This document shows, piece by piece, positions 53,939-62,308 of a DNA stretch of 64,000 nucleotides. Origin of the DNA: Desulfobacillus sp041396245 (GTDB taxonomy: Bacteria; Pseudomonadota; Gammaproteobacteria; Burkholderiales; Rhodocyclaceae); assembly GCA_041396245.1 (NCBI GenBank), contig JAWKYW010000001.1, positions 318,081-382,080 on the forward strand, written 5' to 3'. Under the pieces are notes generated by a model that was not told the DNA's origin, did no database searches, and saw only the letters and a program-made list of their open reading frames with translations. The stretch's first letter is position 1. Every line of letters starts with the position of its first letter. A program made the translations under genes and the position numbers.

Positions 53939-55282
53939 ATGAAACTGCTCTCCTACTTCCGCGGCGAGGCTTTCCAGCGCGGCGTGCATCCGCCGGGCTG
54001 CAAGCTGACCGCCGATACGCCGATCCGCCGGCTGCCGTTCGCGCCGCGGTTGATCGTGCCGCTGTCGCAGCACATCGGCAAGCCCTCGCGGCCGGTCGTG
54101 CGCGTCGGCGAGGAGGTGCTGCGCGGGCAGCCGATCGCCGAGGCCGACGGCTGGCTTTCGGTGCCGCAGCACGCGCCGGCCACCGGGGTGGTGGAGGCCA
54201 TCGAGCTGCGGCCGAGTGCGCGCGGGCCGTGGACGGAATGCATCGTCATCCGCGTCTATGAGGCGTCGACCCAGGAGGTGCTGTGGGGCACGCCGCAGGA
54301 CCTGGACGCATTCCCGCCGCAGGACATCGTGCTCGCCGTCCAGCGCACCGGCATGGTCGGCCTCGGCGGCGCCGCCTTCCCGAGCCACGCCAAGCTGACG
54401 GTGCCGGAAGGCGCCCGCGTCGAGACGCTGGTGGTGAATGGCTGCGAGTGCGAGCCGTACCTGACCTGCGACCATCGCGTCATGGTGGAGCAGGCGCATG
54501 ACCTGATGACCGGCATCCGCCACGCCCTGCGCGCCACCGGGGCGAAGCGCGCCATCATCGGCGTCGAGGACAACAAGCCGGAAGCGGCCGAAGTCCTGCG
54601 CCGGGCGCTGCCGCCGCAGGGCGACATCTTCGTCGAGAAGGTGCCGACCAAGTATCCGCAGGGCTCGGAGAAAATGCTCATCACGGCGCTGTTCGGCGTC
54701 GAAGTGCCCTCGGGCAAGCTGCCGCTGTCGCTCGGCATGGTGGTGAACAACGTCGGCACGCTGGCCGCGCTGGGTCGGCTGCTGCCGGCGGGGCAGGGGC
54801 TGATCGAGCGCGTCGTCACCGTCACCGGCCCCGGCGTGGCGCGGCCCGGCGATTACCGCGTGCCGCTCGGCACGCCGATTTCCTTCGTGCTCGACTATGC
54901 AGGCGCCCCGGCGCAGGCAAGGCAGGTGATCCTCGGCGGCCCCATGATGGGCCAGTCGGTGGCCTCGCTCGACGTGCCGGTGACCAAGGGCGTCTCGGGT
55001 GTGCTGGTATTCCGCGGCGAGGACATGGCAACAGGGGCGGGGCGCAAGACCTATCCCTGCATCAAGTGCGGCGAGTGCGTCGAGTCCTGCCCGATGGGGC
55101 TGAACCCCTCCATGCTGGGCATGCTCGCCGCGCGGCGCGAATACGACGCGATGGGCGAGGAATATCACCTCGGCGACTGCTTCGAGTGCGGCTGCTGCAC
55201 CTACATTTGCCCGTCCAACATCCCGCTGGTGCAGCAGTTCCGCGTTGCCAAGCAGATCCTGCGCGAGAAGGCGGCGGCGTGA
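53939..55282 (+). CDS. rnfC: Rnf complex subunit RnfC
   Basis: NADH- and ferredoxin-facing subunit, 447 aa from ATG 53939. Codons in frame upstream belong to the family E repeat. The NADH/flavin-binding glycine-rich segment is TGMVGLGGAAFPSH (about residue 135). Two [4Fe-4S] motifs are near the end: CIKCGECVESCP (about 375) and CFECGCCTYICPS (about 413). The long Pro-rich or Ala-rich C-terminal extension of some enteric RnfC is absent. It follows nifJ, so PFOR and Rnf genes are interleaved. Confidence 0.93.
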   Translation: MKLLSYFRGEAFQRGVHPPGCKLTADTPIRRLPFAPRLIVPLSQHIGKPSRPVVRVGEEVLRGQPIAEADGWLSVPQHAPATGVVEAIELRPSARGPWTECIVIRVYEASTQEVLWGTPQDLDAFPPQDIVLAVQRTGMVGLGGAAFPSHAKLTVPEGARVETLVVNGCECEPYLTCDHRVMVEQAHDLMTGIRHALRATGAKRAIIGVEDNKPEAAEVLRRALPPQGDIFVEKVPTKYPQGSEKMLITALFGVEVPSGKLPLSLGMVVNNVGTLAALGRLLPAGQGLIERVVTVTGPGVARPGDYRVPLGTPISFVLDYAGAPAQARQVILGGPMMGQSVASLDVPVTKGVSGVLVFRGEDMATGAGRKTYPCIKCGECVESCPMGLNPSMLGMLAARREYDAMGEEYHLGDCFECGCCTYICPSNIPLVQQFRVAKQILREKAAA

Positions 55283-55317
55283 GCAAGCCCAGCATGGCTT
55301 CACGTTGGTCTCATACT

Positions 55318-55402
55318 CGTCATACCGGCGAAGGCCGGTATCCAGAATGCGGCTTGCATCCTCGTACTGCCGCCCTGGATGCCGGCCTTCGCCGGCATGA
55401 CG
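55318..55402. repeat. Dispersed palindrome, family B copy 3
   Basis: CGTCATACCGGCGAAGGCCG with a second inverted copy ending CGGCCTTCGCCGGCATGACG. A sequence variant of family B (CCGGCGAAGGCCGG core), in the rnfC-rnfD gap. Confidence 0.8.
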
Positions 55403-55491
55403 ATGAAGAGGTTGCATCATGGCGACGGAAAGCAGGCGTAAGCAGGTCTGAGACTCGTGGGTAATCAAGTCCTTGTTTCCCTTCTGAGTAA

Positions 55492-56661
55492 ATGCGGTTT
55501 GGCTTTATACAAATGAATGCCTCTGTCGAAATCCGCAGCGCCCCGCACATCAAGGGGCCGCGCAGCGTCGAGCAGATCATGGCGAACGTGGTGTATTCGC
55601 TGCTGCCGGTCTGCGCCTTCTTCGTGTACCAGTACGGCCTCTCGGCGTTGGCCTCGATCCTCGTCGTCACCGCCTCCTGCCTCCTCGCCGAGCGGGCCTT
55701 CGTGCGCACCGGCACCCAGGCCGGCAGCCTGTCGGATTTTTCCGCCACCATCACCGGCCTGCTGCTGGCGCTGACCCTGCCGCCGGGCTTCCCGCTGTGG
55801 ATGGGCGCCGTCGCCGGCGTTTCCGCCATCGCGCTGGGCAAGGCCCTCTTCGGCGGCATCGGTTTCAACGTCTTCAACCCGGCGCTGGTCGGCCGCGCCT
55901 TCGTGCAAGCGGCCTTCCCGGCGGCAATCGCCACCTACACGCCGTCCTTTCTGCCCGGGCGCTTCACCGAGTTCATTCCGTCCTCGCTGGCCTGGCCGCT
56001 GATGGCGCCGGCCGACAGCGCCGCCTGGCTGAAGGCCATGCACTACGACGCCCTGGCCAGCGCCTCGCCCCTGGCGCGCTGGAAATTCGAGGGTTTCGTC
56101 ACGCCGGCCTGGGACCTGGTGACTTCGCTCGCCGGCCACATGGCGGTGGGGCCGTCGCCGGTGCTGATCCTCCTCTGCGGCGCCTACCTGGCCCTGCGCC
56201 GCTTCCTGGACTGGCGCATCCCCGTTGCCGTGCTGGGCAGCGCCGGCCTGTCGGCGCTGGTCATCTATGCGGTGTTCGGGACGAAGTATCCCGACCCCTT
56301 CTTCATGCTGTTTTCCGGCGGCCTGGTGCTCGGCGCGGTGTACATGGCGACCGACATGGCCACCTCGCCGGTGACGCCGCGCGGCATGTGGCTGTACGGC
56401 GGCCTGATCGGCGTGCTGACGGTGATGATCCGCTACTACAGCGGCCTGCCCGAGGGCGTCATGTACGCCATCCTGATCGCCAATGCGACGACGCCGCTGA
56501 TCGAGCGCATCGCCCAGCCGACGCCGTTCGGCAAGGGCGCCTCGATCCGGGCCCGCAAGTCGGCCTCGTACACGCTGCACCCGGACTACATTTCGCGCGA
56601 GGAAGCCTCGGCCAGGACGCCGAAGAAGCGCTTCCTCAAGAACAAGCCGAAAAAGCCATGA
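55492..56661 (+). CDS. rnfD: Rnf complex subunit RnfD
   Basis: Membrane subunit with covalently bound FMN and about nine helices, 389 aa from ATG 55492 (ATG 55513 gives 382 aa and is also plausible). Related to NqrB. The FMN-threonine region is in LVLGAVYMATDMATSP (about 285). The N-terminal SAPHIKGPRSVEQIMANVVY and PALVGRAFVQAAFP are family landmarks. The C-terminal extension (KRFLKNKPKKP) is basic. It overlaps rnfG by ATGA. Confidence 0.93.
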   Translation: MRFGFIQMNASVEIRSAPHIKGPRSVEQIMANVVYSLLPVCAFFVYQYGLSALASILVVTASCLLAERAFVRTGTQAGSLSDFSATITGLLLALTLPPGFPLWMGAVAGVSAIALGKALFGGIGFNVFNPALVGRAFVQAAFPAAIATYTPSFLPGRFTEFIPSSLAWPLMAPADSAAWLKAMHYDALASASPLARWKFEGFVTPAWDLVTSLAGHMAVGPSPVLILLCGAYLALRRFLDWRIPVAVLGSAGLSALVIYAVFGTKYPDPFFMLFSGGLVLGAVYMATDMATSPVTPRGMWLYGGLIGVLTVMIRYYSGLPEGVMYAILIANATTPLIERIAQPTPFGKGASIRARKSASYTLHPDYISREEASARTPKKRFLKNKPKKP

Positions 56662-57347
56662 CTGCGACCGCCAGCCCGCCGCAGCCCCAGGCCACGCCGG
56701 CGACCTCGCTGCTGAAGACGCTCGGCCTGGTGTCGACGGTCTGCGGCCTGATCATCGTCGCCGCCTACCAGGGCACCTACGACGCGGCGGCGGCCAACCG
56801 CCGCCTGGCGCTGGAGCGCACGGTGTTCAAGGTCGTCCCGGCGGCGACGTCGATGGTCGAGTGGCAGGCGACGCCCCAGGGCATCCGCCCGGCCGGCGAC
56901 GAGCCGTCTGCCGGCGCGGTGAAGTTTTACGCCGCCTACGATGCGCAGGACAAGCTGGCCGGCATCGCCGTCGAGGGGGCGGCAAAAGGCTATGCCGACG
57001 TGGTGCGGATCCTCTTCGGCTACGCCCCCGGCTGCCAATGCGTCACCGGTTTCGGCCTGGTGGCGTCGAAGGAGACGCCGGGCATCGGCGACAAGATCGT
57101 CACCGACGAGGCCTTCCTCGCCAATTTCGAGGCGCTCGACGTCAAGCTGAATGCCGAATTGTCGGCCCTGGCCCACGAGGTGAAGGCGGTGAAGCACGGC
57201 ACGAAGGCGAATCCCTGGGAAATCGATGCCATCGCCGGCGCCACGGTGACCTCGCGCGCGGTCGGCAAGGCCATCAACGACAGCGCCCAGCGGCTGCTGC
57301 CGAAGCTGCTGCCGGAACTGGATAAACTCGGAAAGAAGGCATCGTGA
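56658..57347 (+). CDS. rnfG: Rnf complex subunit RnfG
   Basis: Periplasmic FMN-binding subunit, 229 aa from ATG 56658. One N-terminal helix (LLKTLGLVSTVCGLIIVAAY) precedes the flavin domain. The covalent FMN threonine motif is DAIAGATVTSRAV (about 197-209). VVASKETPGIGDKI-type residues (LVASKETPGIGDKI) are conserved. In-frame codons upstream overlap rnfD. It overlaps rnfE by 4 nt. Confidence 0.92.
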   Translation: MTATASPPQPQATPATSLLKTLGLVSTVCGLIIVAAYQGTYDAAAANRRLALERTVFKVVPAATSMVEWQATPQGIRPAGDEPSAGAVKFYAAYDAQDKLAGIAVEGAAKGYADVVRILFGYAPGCQCVTGFGLVASKETPGIGDKIVTDEAFLANFEALDVKLNAELSALAHEVKAVKHGTKANPWEIDAIAGATVTSRAVGKAINDSAQRLLPKLLPELDKLGKKAS

Positions 57348-57991
57348 GCGACATCGCACAGGCCAAAACATTCGACGAGTTCATGGAGGGCATCTGGCGC
57401 CAGAATCCGGTGTTCGTCATGGTGCTGGGCATGTGCCCGGCCCTGGCGGTGACCGTTTCGGCGGTGAATGCCCTGGCCATGGGCTTTGCCACCACCTTCG
57501 TCATGGTCTGCTCCTGCGCCCTGGTGTCGCTGATGCGCCGGATGGTGCCGAAGGAAGTGCGCATCGCCACCTACATCGTCATCATCGCCACCTTCGTCAC
57601 GGTGGTCGATTACGTCATCCAGGCGGTGAGCCTGGAGCTCTACGAGGCCCTCGGCGCCTTCATCCAGCTCATCGTGGTGAACTGCCTGATCCTCGGCCGC
57701 GCCGAGGCGCACGCCTCGAAGCATCCACCGCTCGCCGCCGTGAGCAACGCCCTCGGCATGGGCCTCGGCTTCAGCCTCGGCCTGTTCGCGCTGGGCGCGG
57801 TGCGCGAGATCCTCGGCGCCGGCAAGCTGTTCGGCGTCGCGCTGTTCGGCGCGAACTTCCAGCCCTGGGTGGTGATGGTGCTGCCGCCGGGCGGTTTCTT
57901 CGTGCTCGGCGCCTGGCTGCTGCTGTTCGCGGCGCTCAAGCGCCGCAAGGAGACGCGACTGGCGACGCAGGGGAGCGGCCATGGCGCCTGA
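57344..57991 (+). CDS. rnfE: Rnf complex subunit RnfE
   Basis: Six-helix membrane subunit, 215 aa, starting at GTG 57344 that overlaps the rnfG stop. Landmarks: FMEGIWRQNPVFVMVLGMCP, VSLMRRMVPKEVRIATYI, LIVVNCLILGRAEAHAS and GMGLGFSLGLFALGAVREIL. The conserved cysteines in helix 1 and helix 4 that hold the membrane [2Fe-2S] cluster with RnfA are present. It overlaps rnfA by 11 nt. Confidence 0.93.
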   Translation: MSDIAQAKTFDEFMEGIWRQNPVFVMVLGMCPALAVTVSAVNALAMGFATTFVMVCSCALVSLMRRMVPKEVRIATYIVIIATFVTVVDYVIQAVSLELYEALGAFIQLIVVNCLILGRAEAHASKHPPLAAVSNALGMGLGFSLGLFALGAVREILGAGKLFGVALFGANFQPWVVMVLPPGGFFVLGAWLLLFAALKRRKETRLATQGSGHGA

Positions 57992-58562
57992 GTCGCTCGG
58001 CCAGATCTTCCTGTCGGCGGCGCTCGCCAACAATTTCGTGCTGGCGATGTTCCTCGGCCTGTGTCCCTTCCTCGGCGTCTCGGCGCGCATGAACACCGCC
58101 TTTCCGATGGGGCTGGCTTCATCCTTCGTCATGCTGGTGGCCTCGCTCTGCGCCTTCGGCCTGAATGTGCTGCTGACGATGTTCGGGCTGGAATTCCTGC
58201 GCCTGATCGCCTACATCGCGGTGATCGCCTCGTCGGTGCAGCTGGTGGAGATGTTCCTGAAGAAGAACAGCCCGGCGCTGTTCCGCGCGCTGGGCATCTA
58301 CCTGCCGCTGATCACCACCAACTGCGCGGTGCTGGGCGTCGCCCTGTTCCAGACGGCGCGGGAATACAGCTTCCTGCAGTCGCTGGCCTTCTGTTTCGGC
58401 GCCGGCGCCGGTTTCACCCTGGCGCTGGTGCTGATGGCCAGCGTGCGAGAACGCCTTCAGCTCTCCAACGTGCCGGGCATCGTCCAGGGCACGGCGCTGT
58501 CGCTGATGCTGGCCGGGCTGCTGTCGCTGGCTTTCATGGGTTTTGCCGGGCTGGGGGGATGA
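57981..58562 (+). CDS. rnfA: Rnf complex subunit RnfA
   Basis: Six-helix membrane subunit, 193 aa, homologous to RnfE and NqrE with opposite topology. Landmarks: NNFVLAMFLGLCPFLGVSAR, IASSVQLVEMFLKKNSPALF, LPLITTNCAVLGVALF and GFTLALVLMASVRERL. The helix cysteines (LGLCPFLG and TTNCAVLG) are the cluster ligands. It ends overlapping a small Cys-rich protein gene. Confidence 0.94.
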   Translation: MAPESLGQIFLSAALANNFVLAMFLGLCPFLGVSARMNTAFPMGLASSFVMLVASLCAFGLNVLLTMFGLEFLRLIAYIAVIASSVQLVEMFLKKNSPALFRALGIYLPLITTNCAVLGVALFQTAREYSFLQSLAFCFGAGAGFTLALVLMASVRERLQLSNVPGIVQGTALSLMLAGLLSLAFMGFAGLGG

Positions 58563-58756
58563 TGGCGACCTATCTCCTGACGATCGGCCTGATCTTCGTC
58601 CTCCTGGCGGCCGTCATCCTCGTGCAGGGCGTCTACCGGCGCTTCGCGCAGCGCCATCCCGAGCTGGGGCCGTTCCGCGAGGAGAAGGGCTGCGGCAGCT
58701 GCTCCGCCGGCAGCGGCTGCAGTTCCACTGCCTGTGCGCCGTCCCGCCGGGACTGA
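58559..58756 (+). CDS. Small Cys-rich membrane protein linked to rnf
   Basis: A 65-aa protein starting at overlapping ATG codons (58559, 58562) on the rnfA stop. It has one N-terminal helix (ATYLLTIGLIFVLLAAVIL) and a soluble tail with four cysteines in CGSCSAGSGCSSTAC. The layout resembles NqrM, needed to assemble the Na+-NQR complex, and FeoB-associated Cys-rich proteins. I infer a role in Rnf assembly or Fe-S maturation. The stop codon overlaps the AAAGTCAG motif. Confidence 0.7.
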   Translation: MMATYLLTIGLIFVLLAAVILVQGVYRRFAQRHPELGPFREEKGCGSCSAGSGCSSTACAPSRRD

Positions 58757-58760
58757 CTTT
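58739..58760 (-). repeat. AAAGTCAG-N10-ACGG interspersed motif, copy 12
   Basis: Minus-strand copy overlapping the stop codon of the small Cys-rich protein. Both halves are exact. Confidence 0.7.
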
Positions 58761-58864
58761 CCCGTCGTGACCGGGCGACACTCGCCCCGGGTTGAATAGA
58801 AGAATAGAATGGCTTCGGCCGGATGCCGAGGCGGTCTGGTTTGCTGCGCGGGATTGGCGGGAGG

Positions 58865-58940
58865 TGGCTCCCCGACCTGGGCTCGAACCAGGGACACACG
58901 GATTAACAGTCCGTTGCTCTACCAACTGAGCTATCGGGGA
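58865..58940 (-). tRNA. tRNA-Asn (GTT)
   Basis: A 76-nt cloverleaf with encoded CCA. The acceptor stem TCCCCGA pairs with TCGGGGA, the D-arm is AGCTCAGTTGGTAGAGC, the anticodon loop is CTGTTAA with GTT at 58907-58905, and the T-arm is in GGTTCGAGCC. Confidence 0.97.
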
Positions 58941-59052
58941 TCAGCCGAGCCGCGCATCTTAGACATTTCGCCGAAGTGCGTCAAGCCGTGCGGCGGGCCA
59001 TATGCTTCAGGTTTGCGGGTAGAATCGGCGCGATTACCTTGATGGCATAACA

Positions 59053-60888
59053 ATGGACAAGAAAACGGTTTTCGTGAAAACCAGCGAGGGCGAAGAGGCG
59101 ATGCGCCAGCGCACCCGCCTGGTCCAGCGCAACCTGCGCAACGTCCTCATCATGGTCGATGGCCACGCTACCGTGGCCGATCTGTGCCGGCGATTCGGCG
59201 ACGCGAACGCGGCGGAGGCGGCCCTGACCGAGTTGCAGGCCGGCGGCTTCATCGCCGAGCTGTCCGATCAGCTCGACTTCACCACGGCGCCGCCTGCCGA
59301 GGCAGGCCCGCAGCAGGCCGAGGACGTGCCTGTCCTGACGAGCGAGGTCGGGCAGTCCGAGCCGGCCGGGTCATCCGATGCGCCGCTGTCCCGGCCGCCC
59401 GTCGTCGAGGAAATCGAGCTGACGGCGCCGGAATACGAATCCATCGCGCCGCCGCCCCGGCCCGTCGCGCCGCCGCCGGCCGAGGCCCGTCCCGGCTGGC
59501 TGGACGGCATCAGGGCGCTCTTCGCCAGGATCGAAAAGCCGGCCCGGCGGGCGATGGCGGCGAAGAAGGAGGCGAAGAAGGAGGCGAAGAAGGAGGCGAA
59601 GAAGGAAGAGGATAAGGCATACGATCGGGGAGCCTCCGCCGACATCGATCCGGAGCCGATCCGCCGCCAGCAGAGGATCGATATCGGCTGGCCCAGGCTG
59701 GTTGTCCTGGCGGTCGGCGGCCTCGCCGTGCTGGCGGTACTGACTTTGCAGCTGTACCCCTATGGCCGTCATCTGCCCGACATCGAGCGCAATGCTTCGG
59801 CCATGCTGCAGGACAAGGTGAAGGTCGGCGAGGTCGGCTTTTCCTTCCTGCCACGCCCGCATCTGGTCCTGCGCAACGTCGCGGTGGGGGAGGGCGATCC
59901 CTACCTGCGCATCGGTTCGGTGCGGGCGGTGCCCGATTCCTTTTCGCTGCTGGGCGAAAAAATGGTGTTCCGCGAGCTGACCCTGGCCGGCGTGGCCGTC
60001 CGCGCGGACGGGCTTGGGCAGCTGGCACAAGCCGTCGCCGGCACGCCGGCGGTGGCGATCGAACGGGTCGCGCTCAGCGGATTGGGGTTGTCGGCCGGGG
60101 GCGCGCAGCTCGGCGGATTCAGCGGGGAGATGACGCTGGCCGGTACAGGCAAGGTGGAGGCGATCGAGCTGGCCAATGCCGACGGGACGATCAAGATCCG
60201 CCTGCAGCCGCAGGGTAAAACCTATCGCATCGAGGCGACCGGCAACGCCTGGAAATCCCCCTTCGCGCCGGGTCTCACGTTTTCATGGCTGGAAGTGCAG
60301 GGCGAGTTGCGGCCGGACGGGCTGGAACTGGGCAAGATCGACGCCAGGGCTTACGAGGGTCTGCTTGCCGGCAGGGTTTCACTCGGCTGGGGCGGCGGCG
60401 CGACGCTGGTGGCGGATCTCGAGCTCAAGCGCATGAGCGCCGGGAAACTGCTGACGGCGCTCGGTTCGGACTTGACCGCCGAAGGCGACCTGAGCGCTCG
60501 ACTGAAAATCTCGGCCAAGGCGGACGTCCTCGCCCAGTTGCCGCAAACCCTGCAGGCCGGCGGCAGCTTCGAGATGGGTCGCGGCGCCGCCAAAGGCTTC
60601 GACCTGGTCGAGGCCGCGCGCGCGCGCGGGCCGACGCGTGGCGGCGAAACCAAGTTCGAGCAGCTGACGGGTTTGGTTGCGTGCGATCGGAAGGACTGCC
60701 GACTGGACCGTCTGCGCCTGGCTTCGGGCCTGCTGACGGCCGGCGGCAACCTTGGCGTTTCGAACTCCGGAACCCTGAGCGGCGCCATGCGCGTCGAGCT
60801 GAAGAGCTCGGCGACAACGGTGAGGATGCAACTGGCCGTCGGCGGCAGCGCAAAGGATCCGGTTCTCACGCCGGCACGCGGACGGTAG
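59053..60888 (+). CDS. AsmA-like membrane protein with N-terminal winged-helix-like domain
   Basis: A 611-aa protein. N-terminal about 75 residues: a small domain (RNVLIMVDGHATVADLCRRF) resembling those used for sensing or regulation. Then a Pro/Ala/Glu-rich linker with a KKEA tandem repeat (about 173-185). One transmembrane helix follows (LVVLAVGGLAVLAVLTLQL, about 216-234). The C-terminal part has the AsmA pattern (VKVGEVGFSFLPRPHLVLRN, then repeated LKIS/DLEL strands), typical of envelope lipid-transfer proteins. The fusion of the front domain with AsmA is unusual. Confidence 0.7.
   Translation: MDKKTVFVKTSEGEEAMRQRTRLVQRNLRNVLIMVDGHATVADLCRRFGDANAAEAALTELQAGGFIAELSDQLDFTTAPPAEAGPQQAEDVPVLTSEVGQSEPAGSSDAPLSRPPVVEEIELTAPEYESIAPPPRPVAPPPAEARPGWLDGIRALFARIEKPARRAMAAKKEAKKEAKKEAKKEEDKAYDRGASADIDPEPIRRQQRIDIGWPRLVVLAVGGLAVLAVLTLQLYPYGRHLPDIERNASAMLQDKVKVGEVGFSFLPRPHLVLRNVAVGEGDPYLRIGSVRAVPDSFSLLGEKMVFRELTLAGVAVRADGLGQLAQAVAGTPAVAIERVALSGLGLSAGGAQLGGFSGEMTLAGTGKVEAIELANADGTIKIRLQPQGKTYRIEATGNAWKSPFAPGLTFSWLEVQGELRPDGLELGKIDARAYEGLLAGRVSLGWGGGATLVADLELKRMSAGKLLTALGSDLTAEGDLSARLKISAKADVLAQLPQTLQAGGSFEMGRGAAKGFDLVEAARARGPTRGGETKFEQLTGLVACDRKDCRLDRLRLASGLLTAGGNLGVSNSGTLSGAMRVELKSSATTVRMQLAVGGSAKDPVLTPARGR
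59726..59747 (-). repeat. AAAGTCAG-N10-ACGG interspersed motif, copy 13
   Basis: Minus-strand copy within the AsmA-like gene, at the transmembrane helix (Leu-Thr-Leu). Both halves are exact. Confidence 0.7.
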
Positions 60889-60904
60889 CGTTCCCCGAAA
60901 CAAG

Positions 60905-60930
60905 ACGGGCGCCTGCGTGGCGCCCGTTTT
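60905..60930 (+). terminator. Rho-independent terminator
   Basis: ACGGGCGCC and GGCGCCCGT form a perfect 9-bp stem with a 5-nt loop, followed by TTT. It ends the AsmA-like gene and faces the convergent aminotransferase gene. Confidence 0.85.
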
Positions 60931-60951
60931 GCTTTGGCGCTGGCGGCCTGA

Positions 60952-62157
60952 TTATTTGATGACGGCGGCGATCGCGTCGGCGACGTAGTCGATGTTGCGC
61001 GTGTTGAGCGCGGCAAGGCAGATGCGCCCGGTGCCGACGGCGTAGATGCCGAACTCGGCCTTCAGGCGCTCGACCTGAGCGGTCGTCAGGCCGGTGTAGG
61101 AGAACATGCCGCGCTGCTTCGCCACGAAGGAGAAGTCCTGCGCCACGCCGCGCGATTCGAGCTTGCCGACGAGGCCGCTGCGCATGGCGCGGATGCGGTC
61201 GCGCATGCCGGCCAGTTCGTCTTCCCACATCTTGCGCAGCTCGGGGCTGGAGAGCACGGCCGCCACTACGGCGCCGCCGTGGGTCGGCGGGTTGGAGTAG
61301 TTGGTGCGGACGACGCGCTTCACCTGCGACATGACGCGCGCCGATTCGTCCCGGCTGGCGGTGACGACGGACAGCGCGCCGACGCGCTCGCCGTAGAGCG
61401 AGAAGGACTTGGAGAAGGAGCTGGAGACGAAGAACTGCAGGCCGGAGGCGGCGAACAGCCTCAGCGCCAGCGCGTCGGGCTCGATGCCGTCGGCGAAGCC
61501 CTGGTAGGCCATGTCGATGAAGGCGACCAGGCCGCGCGCACGGATGACTTCGAGCACTTCCATCCACTGCGCCTCGGAGAGGTCGGCGCCGGTCGGATTG
61601 TGGCAGCAGGCGTGCAGGACGATGATCGAGCCGGCCGGCAGCCCCGCCAGGCAGGCTTTCATGCCGTCGAAGTTCACCCCCCTGGTGGCGGCATCGTAGT
61701 AGGGATAGTTTTCGACCGCGAAGCCGGCGGACTCGAAGAGGGCGCGATGGTTCTCCCAGCTCGGGTCGCTGATATGCACCTTGGCCGCGGGCAGCAGGCG
61801 TTTCAGGTAGTCGGCGCCGACCTTGAGGGCGCCAGTGCCGCCGAGCGCCTCGATGGTGACGACGCGGCCGTCCTTGAGCAGGGCGGAGTCGGCGCCGAAC
61901 AGCAGGTTCTGCACGGCCTGGTTGTAGCCGGCCGGTCCCTCGATCGGCTGGTAGCCGCGCGCCGGCAGGGATTCGAGGCGGGCCTTTTCCGCCGCACGCA
62001 CGGCGGCGAGCAGGGGGATCTTGCCGTTGTCGTCGCAATACACGCCGACGCCGAGGTTCACCTTGGTGGCGCGCGTGTCGGCGTTGAAGGCTTCGTTGAG
62101 ACCGAGGATGGGATCGCGGGGAGCCATCTCCACCGCTGCGAAAATCGAGGCTGTCAT
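60952..62157 (-). CDS. tyrB: Aromatic amino acid aminotransferase
   Basis: PLP-dependent class I aminotransferase, 401 aa from ATG 62157 (upstream codons look non-homologous). The PLP lysine is in SSSFSKSFSLYGERVG (about residue 250). The active-site arginine is in the VGTGRICLAALN segment at the end. NYPYYDAATRGVNFDGM and HACCHNPTGADL are typical. It would convert phenylpyruvate/4-hydroxyphenylpyruvate and aspartate. Located after a palindromic terminator, convergent with the AsmA-like gene. Confidence 0.9.
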   Translation of the reverse strand: MTASIFAAVEMAPRDPILGLNEAFNADTRATKVNLGVGVYCDDNGKIPLLAAVRAAEKARLESLPARGYQPIEGPAGYNQAVQNLLFGADSALLKDGRVVTIEALGGTGALKVGADYLKRLLPAAKVHISDPSWENHRALFESAGFAVENYPYYDAATRGVNFDGMKACLAGLPAGSIIVLHACCHNPTGADLSEAQWMEVLEVIRARGLVAFIDMAYQGFADGIEPDALALRLFAASGLQFFVSSSFSKSFSLYGERVGALSVVTASRDESARVMSQVKRVVRTNYSNPPTHGGAVVAAVLSSPELRKMWEDELAGMRDRIRAMRSGLVGKLESRGVAQDFSFVAKQRGMFSYTGLTTAQVERLKAEFGIYAVGTGRICLAALNTRNIDYVADAIAAVIK

Positions 62158-62308
62158 GACTAGTCGAAACCGGGAAAGAAAAGGCGGGCGTATTGTACCT
62201 GCAGCCCGGCCCCGCCCCAAGTGAAGGCGTTTATCGGCTTATAGGGCGGGGAACGGCTTTGCGCCCGTCGCCATTACGGCGGGATTCCAATGCGATTACA
62301 ATCGCGTC

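Noticed and set aside
59569..59606. Possible CRISPR-like short repeats
   Set aside because: These are coding 12-bp units inside one gene, without spacers.
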